A program made the position numbers and the translations under genes. A stretch of DNA of 64,000 bases from Chitinophaga ginsengisegetis. Its GTDB lineage: Bacteria; Bacteroidota; Bacteroidia; Chitinophagales; Chitinophagaceae. The notes below the pieces were generated by a model. It ran no database searches, had not been told where the DNA came from, and saw only the letters and a list, made by a program, of their open reading frames with translations. Numbering within the stretch: position 1 is the stretch's first letter; every line of letters starts with the position of its first letter. Location of the stretch: the NCBI RefSeq assembly GCF_900168065.1, contig NZ_FUZZ01000001.1, forward strand, positions 1,116,001-1,180,000, given 5' to 3'. Below are positions 18,497 through 26,959 of the stretch, in pieces.

Positions 18497-21400
18497 ATGA
18501 AAATCTGGTACACAATCAGCAATTATTTTCCGCGGCAAACCGTCTTAAAGGCGCTTGCTGTGTGCAGCCTGACTGCTGCAGCGCCCCCGGCACTGCATGC
18601 AGCTGCCAATAACGGGAAAGCATATACGCAACCTGTAAAGCAAACTATTACGGGCAAGGTAATTGATGCCAGTGGCGGCACTCCGCTGCCCGGCGTTAAT
18701 ATCGTTGTAAAAGGAACTACCCGTGGCACTGTAACAACGGTCGACGGATCATTCAGCCTGCAGGCTGATCCCGGGGAAATACTCGTGGTATCGCTGGTAG
18801 GCTATACCAAACAGGAAGTACCCGCGAAAGCGGGCGGCCCGATGACAATAAGCCTGACATCCGCTTCCACAGGGCTCGATGAACTGGTAGTAGTAGGTTA
18901 TGGCGTACAAAAGAAGAAAGTTGTGACCGGCGCCACCGTACATTTAAACAACGACGACCTGATAAAAAACCACAGCATCAGCGTGGAGCAATCCTTACAG
19001 GGACAGGCGCCCGGCGTGCAGGTAACGTCCAACTCCGGTCAACCCGGCGATGCGCTGAAATTCACTATCCGTGGTATCGGCACCAACGGGGATTCCCGGC
19101 CGCTGTTTATCATTGATGGATTTCCGGCAGACGACATCTCCTTCCTCAATCCAAACGATATTGCCAGTGTAGATGTGCTGAAAGATGCCGCCTCCACTGC
19201 CATTTATGGAACCCGCGCAGCAAATGGTATCGTGATGATCACCACCAAAAAAGGCCGAGCCGGTAAAATGAATGTCAGCTTCGATGCTTCCTACGGATTA
19301 CAGAATCCTGCCCGCAAACTGGATCTCCTGAATGCGCAGCAGTATGCCAACATCATGAATGAAGCGTCTATCAACTCCGGTTCTGTGCCCATCTATACAC
19401 CCGATTCTATCGCTAAACTGGGTACAGGACCCGACTGGCAGAAAGCAGCCACCAATAAAAATGCACCTATTCAAAATTATAGCCTGAGCCTTTCCGGCGG
19501 AAATGAAAAATCCGTTTTCTCCTCGTCCTTTTCTTTCCAGGGACAACAAGGCGTAATGGGACTTCCCGGCAGGTCTAATTTTGAAAGGACATCTTTCAGG
19601 ATCAATTCAGAACACAAGTTGTACAAAGACCTGATCAAAACCGGTGAGAACCTCACGTTTGCGCATACACGCCAGCGTGGTATCGGTACAGGTAATATCT
19701 ACAATAACTCTATCCGTGGTTTATTAAATGCTACTCCCATCTACCCGGTGTATAATGCGGATGGCAGCTACGGTAAATCGCCCTACGCAGATGAACCCAA
19801 CCCGATCGGCTCTATTGATTACACACAAAATAATCAAACCATTACCGACAGGATCATTGGTAACATCTATGCGGAAGCCATCCTGGTCAAAGGATTGACC
19901 CTCCGTACAGATTTTGGCGCTGATATCTCGTATAACTACAACAATGCTTTTATCCCCGTATATAACCTGGGAACCAATAACAGCAACGAACATTCTTTTG
20001 CCAGCCAGGGTATGTACCGCAACCTCACCTGGAACTGGGATAACACCCTCACTTACCAGCTCACTGCCGGCAAACATAACCTGAATGTAATGGTGGGTAC
20101 CACCGCAAAAAAATATGAAGGCTATAACGTAAGCGGCAGTAAAACAGACCTGATCATTCCCGACTTTGATCATGCCATTATTGATAACGGCAGAAATGAC
20201 TCTACCCGTAAAGTATACGGCACCAGGAGCATGAATGCCCTGCAATCCTACTTTGGCAGGGTGTTTTACAGCTACGACGATAAATACCTGCTCACCGCCA
20301 CACTCCGCCGGGATGGTTCTACCAAGTTCGGCGCCAACAACCGCTATGGCTACTTTCCCTCCTTCTCGGCAGGATGGATCGTGACCAACGAATCGTTCCT
20401 TAAAAACAGCAGCTGGATCAACTTCCTGAAGATCCGCGGCGGATGGGGACAAAACGGTAGCGACAGGATAGATGACTTCAGGTACCTGGCTACCATCAAC
20501 TCTACTTACCGCGATTACTATTTCAACGGACAAAAAGCCATCGGCGCTTCTCCCGACAAAATACCCAATCCTGATTTGCACTGGGAAGCTTCCGAACAAA
20601 TTGACATCGGATTCGATGCGACGTTGTTCAAAGACGTAACCGTTACATTCGACTGGTATCAGAAAAACACCCGCGACTGGCTGGTAACCGCTCCTATCCC
20701 CGACCTGGTGGGTACCGGCGCACCCACCATCAACGGTGGTAATATCCAGAACAAGGGTATTGAGCTTGGCATTAACTACAACCACCAATTTGGAGAAGTA
20801 ACTATTGGTATCGGTGGTAACATTGCCTTCAATAAAAATACTGTGATAGATATTCCTAACCAGGAAGGCGTATTGCATCCTTCTTATAACGGCGTACTCT
20901 CTTCCAACATGGATGAATACTTCCGCGCACAGAATGGAATGCCTATTGGTTATTTCTATGGTTTAAAAACAGCCGGTATCTTCCAGAACCAGGCAGAAAT
21001 TGATGCCTACACCAGCAAAAGCGGCCAGAAAATACAGCCAGGCGCACAACCCGGCGATGCCCGCTTTGTAGATCTGAACGGCGACGGGGTAATCAATGGC
21101 GATGATAAAACAAAAGTAGGTAATCCTAATCCTTCGCAAACATATGGTATCTCCTTATCTGCAGGCTGGAGAGGATTTGACCTGAGTGTATTGCTGAGCG
21201 GCGTAGGCGGTAACGACATTGTGGATGGAACAAGAGCATACGACCGTTTTTATAACAACTATACCACGGCTATTTTCGACCGCTGGCATGGTGAAGGTAC
21301 TTCCAACAGCACGCCCCGTGTAACGCTGGGCAATGAAGCCAATCAGAACTACACCCGCTTCTCTGACCTGTATGTACACAATGGCGCGTTCCTCCGTGTA

Positions 21401-21625
21401 AAGAGCATCAACTTTGGATATGACCTTAAGAAAACATTACTGAAACGTTTGCCTGTTCAGCAGCTCCGGTTGTATGTATCCGGACTGAATGTATTTACGT
21501 TTACCCATTACCGTGGGTTGGATCCTGAAGTGGGCTATGGTATCGACAGCTGGTCATCTGGCACCGACCTCGGTTATTTCCCACAGCCAAGAACTGTTTT
21601 ATTCGGTCTTAATGTTAAATTTTAA
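18497..21625 (+). CDS. SusC/RagA-type TonB-dependent outer-membrane transporter
   Basis: Outer-membrane oligosaccharide importer of 1042 residues. Behind a long signal peptide (about 1-36) come the carboxypeptidase-regulatory-like domain (about 50-125, TITGKVIDASGGTPLPGVNIVVKG in parts), the SusC signature DELVVVGYGVQKKK, the plug (about 140-250, IRGIGTNGDSRPLFIIDG, STAIYGTRAANGIVMITTKKG) and a 22-strand barrel ending in Phe (LFGLNVKF). It works with the SusD-type lipoprotein encoded 12 bases downstream as a lid. At 1042 residues it is full length, with no frameshift. Confidence 0.97.
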   Translation: MKIWYTISNYFPRQTVLKALAVCSLTAAAPPALHAAANNGKAYTQPVKQTITGKVIDASGGTPLPGVNIVVKGTTRGTVTTVDGSFSLQADPGEILVVSLVGYTKQEVPAKAGGPMTISLTSASTGLDELVVVGYGVQKKKVVTGATVHLNNDDLIKNHSISVEQSLQGQAPGVQVTSNSGQPGDALKFTIRGIGTNGDSRPLFIIDGFPADDISFLNPNDIASVDVLKDAASTAIYGTRAANGIVMITTKKGRAGKMNVSFDASYGLQNPARKLDLLNAQQYANIMNEASINSGSVPIYTPDSIAKLGTGPDWQKAATNKNAPIQNYSLSLSGGNEKSVFSSSFSFQGQQGVMGLPGRSNFERTSFRINSEHKLYKDLIKTGENLTFAHTRQRGIGTGNIYNNSIRGLLNATPIYPVYNADGSYGKSPYADEPNPIGSIDYTQNNQTITDRIIGNIYAEAILVKGLTLRTDFGADISYNYNNAFIPVYNLGTNNSNEHSFASQGMYRNLTWNWDNTLTYQLTAGKHNLNVMVGTTAKKYEGYNVSGSKTDLIIPDFDHAIIDNGRNDSTRKVYGTRSMNALQSYFGRVFYSYDDKYLLTATLRRDGSTKFGANNRYGYFPSFSAGWIVTNESFLKNSSWINFLKIRGGWGQNGSDRIDDFRYLATINSTYRDYYFNGQKAIGASPDKIPNPDLHWEASEQIDIGFDATLFKDVTVTFDWYQKNTRDWLVTAPIPDLVGTGAPTINGGNIQNKGIELGINYNHQFGEVTIGIGGNIAFNKNTVIDIPNQEGVLHPSYNGVLSSNMDEYFRAQNGMPIGYFYGLKTAGIFQNQAEIDAYTSKSGQKIQPGAQPGDARFVDLNGDGVINGDDKTKVGNPNPSQTYGISLSAGWRGFDLSVLLSGVGGNDIVDGTRAYDRFYNNYTTAIFDRWHGEGTSNSTPRVTLGNEANQNYTRFSDLYVHNGAFLRVKSINFGYDLKKTLLKRLPVQQLRLYVSGLNVFTFTHYRGLDPEVGYGIDSWSSGTDLGYFPQPRTVLFGLNVKF

Positions 21626-21637
21626 ACTCCGTCAATC

Positions 21638-23197
21638 ATGAAGAAAATAATAGCAGCTATCATCATAACGGGGTTAATGAGTTCCTGTTCCAAAAGTTTC
21701 CTGGAAACATTGCCCATCAATACGATTACAGAGGAAGACTTTTATAAAACTCCGGGAGATGCTTACCAGGGACTGGTTTCCGCGTACAGCGTATTAAACT
21801 GGGACGGTTACGGCAACATTGCATTAACCTCGGAAATTGCATCCGACGATTGCTTTGGCGGCGGTGGCGCTTCCGACAACGGCTGGAACCAGTGGGATAA
21901 GAGCATTAAGATGAATGACCTCAACAGCAATGCCTGGAAGAAATACTACACCGGTATTTACCGCGCCAATAAACTGATCCAGAAAATTGAAGCAGTAGAT
22001 TTTAAGGGAGATGACGCCACTAAAAACCGTTACATCGGTGAGGCTCACTTTCTGCGGGCGTACTTTTATTTTGACCTGGTGCGTATGTTTGGTCATGTGC
22101 CATTGATCACCGCGCCGCTGGAACCCGGTAACTACAGCATTCCACAGGCCAATCCGGACAGCGTATACATGCTCATTGCCAATGACCTGAAACTGGCTGC
22201 AGCTAATATTCCGGCTACGCCTTTTACCAGCATTCCTTCCGGCGAATATGGCAGGGCTACCAAATGGGCTGCGGAAGCTTTGCTGGGCCGTGTATTCCTG
22301 TACTACACCGGCTACTACAGCAAACCTGATATTGCCGGAGTATTTTCACAGGCAGATGCAATTGCCGCCATTGACGATGTGATCAACAACAGCGGATACA
22401 GTCTTGTTCCAAAATACCGGAACCTGTTCCGTGCTTCCGCTGAAAGCACTACTGCCTACGCGGGCCAGAATAATGCAGAAGGCGTGTTCACCATTCAGTA
22501 TACCTATCTCGGTATGGGCGACCAGAACCAGCAGAATGGTAACCGCATGCAGGTGATGATCGGTATCCGCTCACAGGTGCTGGAGCCATACTACAAAGGA
22601 TGGGGCGCCGCTACTGTAAATGAAACCCTCTTTCATTCCTATGCTCCCGGCGACAGCAGGCAAACGGCTTCCATTATTTCTATTGCCGGGGAAGGATATG
22701 CAGATACCTATAAGCTGGATGATCAGGCGCAATACACCGGCTTCTTTATAAAAAAATATACACCGCTGAAAGATAAAAATGCAGATGACCTCGGTGGTAG
22801 TTTCCAGTGGGATAATTTCGACAACTATATGGTAATCCGTTTTGCAGATGTGTTGCTGATGGGTGCAGAATTAAATCTCACAGCGAATGCAGGCAAGGCA
22901 CAGGGTTATATCGACCGCGTGCGCGACCGTGCATTTGGCGATCAAACCCATCGCATTACCCTCAGCAATAAAACACAGATCATGCAGGAGCGCAAGCTGG
23001 AACTGGCGCTGGAAGGGCACCGCTACTGGGATCTGCTGAGGCAGGGTATGGCGGTAGCCAAACAGGCAATAGATAATACTTCTTCTCAGCCGGGTTTCAA
23101 CGTAAGCTTCCGCACCGAAACAAATGGTTTATTCTCTATTCCTGAAACACAGATCAATTTATCAAACGGTACGATCAAACAAAACACCGGTTGGTGA
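21638..23197 (+). CDS. SusD/RagB-type glycan-binding lipoprotein
   Basis: Surface lipoprotein of 519 residues that pairs with the SusC transporter and captures glycan. It has a signal peptide with lipobox LMSSC (lipidated C17), the SusD-like N-terminal region with ITEEDFYKTPGDAYQGLVSAY, TPR helices with YIGEAHFLRAYFYFDLVRMFGHVPLI (shown here in part of that helix), and the RagB C-terminal segment with QERKLELALEGHRYWDLLRQG. The length is normal for the family. Confidence 0.96.
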   Translation: MKKIIAAIIITGLMSSCSKSFLETLPINTITEEDFYKTPGDAYQGLVSAYSVLNWDGYGNIALTSEIASDDCFGGGGASDNGWNQWDKSIKMNDLNSNAWKKYYTGIYRANKLIQKIEAVDFKGDDATKNRYIGEAHFLRAYFYFDLVRMFGHVPLITAPLEPGNYSIPQANPDSVYMLIANDLKLAAANIPATPFTSIPSGEYGRATKWAAEALLGRVFLYYTGYYSKPDIAGVFSQADAIAAIDDVINNSGYSLVPKYRNLFRASAESTTAYAGQNNAEGVFTIQYTYLGMGDQNQQNGNRMQVMIGIRSQVLEPYYKGWGAATVNETLFHSYAPGDSRQTASIISIAGEGYADTYKLDDQAQYTGFFIKKYTPLKDKNADDLGGSFQWDNFDNYMVIRFADVLLMGAELNLTANAGKAQGYIDRVRDRAFGDQTHRITLSNKTQIMQERKLELALEGHRYWDLLRQGMAVAKQAIDNTSSQPGFNVSFRTETNGLFSIPETQINLSNGTIKQNTGW

Positions 23198-23223
23198 TAT
23201 TGCCCACTTTAAAAACTACAAAA

Positions 23224-23982
23224 ATGAAACGTCTGCATATATATTTCCTGGGATTAATCACTGCATTGTTTTATGCGTGCAGTCCTTACGAAGACAGGAT
23301 CACCCCGGCAAATCCTGCCGGCATTCAACTCGATTTTTCCGTTACGCAAAATCCGGATTACGATAACCAGGTAACGCTGGAAAGCAAAACGAAAGATGTA
23401 ATCCCGTTCTGGGACTATGGTTTTGGTACCACGAAAGAAGCGAAGGCAGTAGTGATCCTTCCTTTTGCGGGCGACTTCTTCGTAAAATATTCTGCTTATG
23501 GCGCCGGTGGTCCTAAAACTGATTCTGTAAAAGTTACCGTGAGTAAAAACGATCCGAAGTTCTTTTCCAGCAAACTGTACAACCTGCTCACCAATGGCGC
23601 TGACGGTAAAACCTGGGTATGGGCCGTTGATGTTCCCGGTGGTTATTGTTTTGGCAATGGCCCTGGTAATTCCGACGTACCGGCATGGTGGACCGTGGGA
23701 AAAGCGGGCCTGATAACCCAGGGTGTAGTAGATGATGAGATGACATTCGATCTTAATAAAAATGCAAACTACTCCATCACGCATAAAGGAGTAACTACCA
23801 AAGGTTCGTTTACACTGGATACTTTAGCGCAGAAGATCAAGATCAACGGCGCTGACATCAGTTGGGGAAACAACGTGACCTACAATATTGTTAAGCTGAA
23901 CGCTAATGAATTGACGCTGGTACAGCAAGGCGATGGCTGGCGCAATATCTGGATATTCAAGCGCAAAGGTTTTGTATTTTAA
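23224..23982 (+). CDS. PKD-like surface lipoprotein of the SusCD operon
   Basis: A 252-residue lipoprotein with signal peptide and lipobox LFYAC (C19). Residues about 30-110 look like a PKD/immunoglobulin-like domain (VTLESKTKD, FWDYGFG, AGDFFVKYSAYG). The remainder (about 115-252) is a beta-rich module with TWVWAVDVPGGYCFGNG and a tryptophan-rich end (GDGWRNIWIFKRKG) of the sort found as the third gene of SusCD operons. I infer a surface glycan-binding protein in the SusE position. The ATG is chosen over an in-frame GTG 33 bases upstream that would overlap the susD-like stop and precede the signal peptide. Confidence 0.75.
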   Translation: MKRLHIYFLGLITALFYACSPYEDRITPANPAGIQLDFSVTQNPDYDNQVTLESKTKDVIPFWDYGFGTTKEAKAVVILPFAGDFFVKYSAYGAGGPKTDSVKVTVSKNDPKFFSSKLYNLLTNGADGKTWVWAVDVPGGYCFGNGPGNSDVPAWWTVGKAGLITQGVVDDEMTFDLNKNANYSITHKGVTTKGSFTLDTLAQKIKINGADISWGNNVTYNIVKLNANELTLVQQGDGWRNIWIFKRKGFVF

Positions 23983-23995
23983 AAATCCACATTAT

Positions 23996-24031
23996 GGCCC
24001 CCGGTGGGAATTTCCCCGCCGGGCTTTTTTT
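23996..24031 (+). terminator. Terminator of the SusCD operon
   Basis: A G+C-rich hairpin (GCCC pairs with GGGC; GGTGGG pairs with CCCGCC; two bulged C on the left) with loop AATTT is followed by seven T, 14 bases after the lipoprotein stop. Confidence 0.8.
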
Positions 24032-24085
24032 AACAATTATTTTATGGAGATGATAAAAGCGAAAAAATATATCATAAATAATTAA

Positions 24086-24098
24086 AATACTCAGTATT
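24086..24098. promoter_or_regulatory. Perfect 13-base palindrome in the gap after the SusCD operon
   Basis: AATACTCAGTATT is a perfect 6+1+6 inverted repeat. It lies between two terminators and could be an operator or part of a short transcript. Confidence 0.25.
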
Positions 24099-24127
24099 AA
24101 TCAATGCTGTTTTGGTTGTTACCTGTT

Positions 24128-24159
24128 GCCGGTGCTTTTTAGCCCCGGCTATTTTTTTT
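24128..24159 (+). terminator. Second terminator without an obvious parent gene
   Basis: GCCGGTGC (24128-24135) pairs with GCCCCGGC (24142-24149) with one mismatch and a 6-base loop, then TA and eight T (24152-24159). It lies about 100 bases beyond the SusCD terminator. It may be a back-up terminator or the end of a short RNA. Confidence 0.6.
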
Positions 24160-24243
24160 GGTATATACTACTTTTCTGCGGATCACTTAATTCGTATTTG
24201 GTGATTCTTTTTACTATCTTTCAAGACACAACGCCTCTATGTC

Positions 24244-24789
24244 ATGGAAATAAAAGTTCTGACCGCGCCGGGGCTGGGTAGCTCCGGAAAATTACACTGG
24301 CAAACATTATGGGAACAATCTATACCCGGAACAAAACGGATTGAGCAAACAGATTGGGATGCACCGGTTTGCGCCAACTGGGTAGCGCAGATAGAGAAGG
24401 CGGTAGCGGAAGCCGGTCCGCAGGTAGTAATAGCTGCGCACAGCCTGGCTTGTATTGCACTGGCACATTGGGCCGGGCAAACAAAGAGGACGATCCGGGG
24501 GGCGTTACTGGTAGCGCCGGCAGATGCAGAAAGACCGGGCTTCCCCGCTGAAGCAACCGGCTTCACTCCTATTCCTTTAGTGAAGCTGCCGTTTGAAAGT
24601 ATTATTGTGGCCAGTACAAATGATACTTTCTGTTCTTTGGAAAGAGCCGCTTTTTTTGCCCGTCACTGGGGAAGCCGTTTTGTAAATGCAGGCGCCAAAG
24701 GCCATATCAACAGCGAATCCGGGCTTGGGGAATGGCCGGAAGGACAAAACCAGCTGAAGGAACTGGTGCAGAACTGGCCAACGCTTTAA
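24244..24789 (+). CDS. RBBP9/YdeN-family serine hydrolase
   Basis: Small cytoplasmic alpha/beta hydrolase of 181 residues. The catalytic triad can be read directly: nucleophile S67 in AAHSLACIA, Asp in ASTNDTFCS (about residue 122) and His in GAKGHINSESGLG (about 148). The N-terminal LTAPGLGSSGKLHW and the conserved DWDAP are typical of the RBBP9/YdeN group, whose natural substrates are not settled. It lies downstream of the SusCD operon behind two terminators, so it is probably a separate unit. A TATCTTTC near-match to a -7 box occurs about 20 bases upstream. Confidence 0.9.
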   Translation: MEIKVLTAPGLGSSGKLHWQTLWEQSIPGTKRIEQTDWDAPVCANWVAQIEKAVAEAGPQVVIAAHSLACIALAHWAGQTKRTIRGALLVAPADAERPGFPAEATGFTPIPLVKLPFESIIVASTNDTFCSLERAAFFARHWGSRFVNAGAKGHINSESGLGEWPEGQNQLKELVQNWPTL

Positions 24790-25032
24790 TGCGGTTACCA
24801 GCCAATTTTATTCCCTGCCAGCAACGCTTAACCTGTAATTTCACTTTTTTTCATTCCGCTTTTCCACTTTTTCCTTTAAGACCTGAATAGGATATGTTGT
24901 TGTCAGAAGTCTTAACTAAATCGATTTTCTTTACCGATAATTAACATAAAGATAAACACGGGCAATACTGCAGGCAAACAGGATTATGCCACCTTTGGCC
25001 GCTGAATCTTTAAAACTATCTTTTACCATACA

Positions 25033-26862
25033 ATGAAAAAAGCACTGTTCATTTTATCCGGTGTAATAATGGCTACCGGGGCATCCGCACAAATAAAGCA
25101 GTATACCATGGCGCAGGCACACTCTCATAATGATTATGAGCGGGCCACTCCTTTTTATGCAGCGGCATCCCTCCAGTTTGGTTCCATTGAGGCAGATATA
25201 CACCTGAAAGACGGCGTTTTATACGTTGCTCACGACGCGGGCGCCATACAACCGTTCCGTACCTTTAAGGAACTGTACCTGCTGCCTGTGCTCCGGCAGT
25301 TCTCCCTTTACAACGGTAAACCTTATGCCGGCAACGCACCCATGCAGCTGCTGATAGACCTGAAAACAGCAGGCACTCCTACCCTCCAGGCATTACAGGA
25401 ACTGCTGCTTCCCTACCGCAACTATTTTGATCGCAACACAAATCCCTCCGCCGTAAAACTGGTGATATCAGGCAACGTGCCCCCGGTAGCAGAATGGCCC
25501 AAGTATGATCCCATCTTCTTTTTTGATGGCCGGCCTGACAGCGTGTATCCGGCAGCGTTACAGCAACGCGTTGCGATGCTGAGCGTGGATTTTCATTCCT
25601 ACAGCACCTGGAATGGCAAAGGCACACTGGTGCCGGAAGAAATGAAGAAAGTAACCACCGTTATCAATAAAGCACACCAGCAGGGATATGCCTTCCGCTT
25701 CTGGGGCGCTCCTTCTACCCGCTCTACCTACTACAAACTGATGGACCTCGGCGCCGACTGGATCGGAACCGATCACCCGGAAGAGCTGTATGATGTAATG
25801 CACAACACTCCCCGTACTACCGCTTCCGGTATGCCGGTGCATGAAGTGTATACCCCTTCCTTTGTATCTGATGCCACCAAAGTGCGCTCCAAAAACGTGA
25901 TCCTGATGATAGGCGATGGTACTGGTCTTGCGGAAATGTTTTCCGGCTACACCGCCAATAAAGGTGCGCTGAACATATTCCAGATGAGACAACTGGGCTT
26001 ATCCAAAACCCAATCCACCGATAATTACCACACCGACTCTGCCGCTGGCGGCTCCGCAATGGGCACCGGTACTAAAACACATAACCGCGCCATCGGGCTC
26101 GACAATACCTACGTATCCATCCCTGTGATCCCTGAAATACTGGCTCCCAAAGGCATTCAGAGCGGCGTGATTGTAACCGAAGAAATTACCGGCGCCACGC
26201 CTGCTTCTTTCTATGGTCATACCTCCGACCGGGATAGCACCTATACCCTGGAAAAGCAACTGCTCAGCAGCAAACTGCAACTGGCTGTTGGCGGCGGAAG
26301 GGAAGAACTGGAAAAAGATTTCGGTGGGCAGCTGGCTTCCTCCGGCATCCGTATCTACGATAACCTGGATAACTGGGACGCCACTACGAAAAACCGCACG
26401 CTCGTCGTCCTGAGCAATAAGGTAGTCACCTCTATGCGCAACGGACGGGGCAACTACCTGAAAACCGCACTGAAAAAGGCTTTACAGCAACTGAATGCTT
26501 CCGGCAAAGGATTTTTCCTGATGGTGGAAGGTTCCCGTATTGATCATGGTGGCCACCTGAACGACCTGGATTACCTGGTGCGTGAAATGCTCGACTTCGA
26601 TGAAGCAGTGGGAGAAGCCCTCCGCTTTGCCGACCAGGACAAACAAACCACGGTGATTGTGACGGCTGATCATGAAACCGGCGGCCTCGCCCTTATGGAT
26701 GGCGATATTGCCACAGGCACTTTACGCGGCCACTTTGCCACCAACGACCATACCGGCATCCCGGTGATGGTGTTTGCCTACGGCCCCAACTCCAACCTGT
26801 TCCGCGGCGTTTATGAAAACAATGAGATCTTTCATAAGATGCTGAAATGCTTCGGTAAATAA
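25033..26862 (+). CDS. Fusion of a GDPD/PI-PLC-like domain and an alkaline phosphatase
   Basis: Exported 609-residue protein; the signal peptide ends near ASAQ. Residues about 25-265 form a glycerophosphodiester phosphodiesterase/PI-PLC-like TIM barrel: AHSHNDYERATPF in place of the usual HRG motif, then IEADIHLKDGVLYVAHD. Residues about 285-609 form an alkaline phosphatase with MIGDG, nucleophile S336 in TDSAAGGSAMGTG, and metal ligands in GSRIDHGGHLND, TADHETGG and NDHTGIPV. I infer periplasmic phosphate scavenging in which a diester is opened by the first domain and the monoester dephosphorylated by the second. No Pho-box-like repeat was recognised upstream. Monocistronic. Confidence 0.88.
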   Translation: MKKALFILSGVIMATGASAQIKQYTMAQAHSHNDYERATPFYAAASLQFGSIEADIHLKDGVLYVAHDAGAIQPFRTFKELYLLPVLRQFSLYNGKPYAGNAPMQLLIDLKTAGTPTLQALQELLLPYRNYFDRNTNPSAVKLVISGNVPPVAEWPKYDPIFFFDGRPDSVYPAALQQRVAMLSVDFHSYSTWNGKGTLVPEEMKKVTTVINKAHQQGYAFRFWGAPSTRSTYYKLMDLGADWIGTDHPEELYDVMHNTPRTTASGMPVHEVYTPSFVSDATKVRSKNVILMIGDGTGLAEMFSGYTANKGALNIFQMRQLGLSKTQSTDNYHTDSAAGGSAMGTGTKTHNRAIGLDNTYVSIPVIPEILAPKGIQSGVIVTEEITGATPASFYGHTSDRDSTYTLEKQLLSSKLQLAVGGGREELEKDFGGQLASSGIRIYDNLDNWDATTKNRTLVVLSNKVVTSMRNGRGNYLKTALKKALQQLNASGKGFFLMVEGSRIDHGGHLNDLDYLVREMLDFDEAVGEALRFADQDKQTTVIVTADHETGGLALMDGDIATGTLRGHFATNDHTGIPVMVFAYGPNSNLFRGVYENNEIFHKMLKCFGK

Positions 26863-26869
26863 GGCAGCA

Positions 26870-26894
26870 GAGGAAGCGCCTTCAGCGCTTCCTC
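26870..26894. terminator. Hairpin after the phosphatase gene
   Basis: A perfect 10-bp stem GAGGAAGCGC / GCGCTTCCTC with a 5-base loop lies 8 bases after the stop codon. On this strand it is followed by A rather than T, so it is a weak intrinsic terminator or an RNA-stabilising hairpin. Confidence 0.45.
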
Positions 26895-26959
26895 CGCAAA
26901 AAAACACCCCAACTCCACATTTCTTTTTATACTTTTAAAGGCATTTTAAAATTCCGGAC

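Noticed and set aside
19724-20878. Long antisense frame (384 codons) inside the susC-like gene
   Set aside because: A shadow of codon bias; the sense strand encodes an unbroken TonB-dependent transporter.
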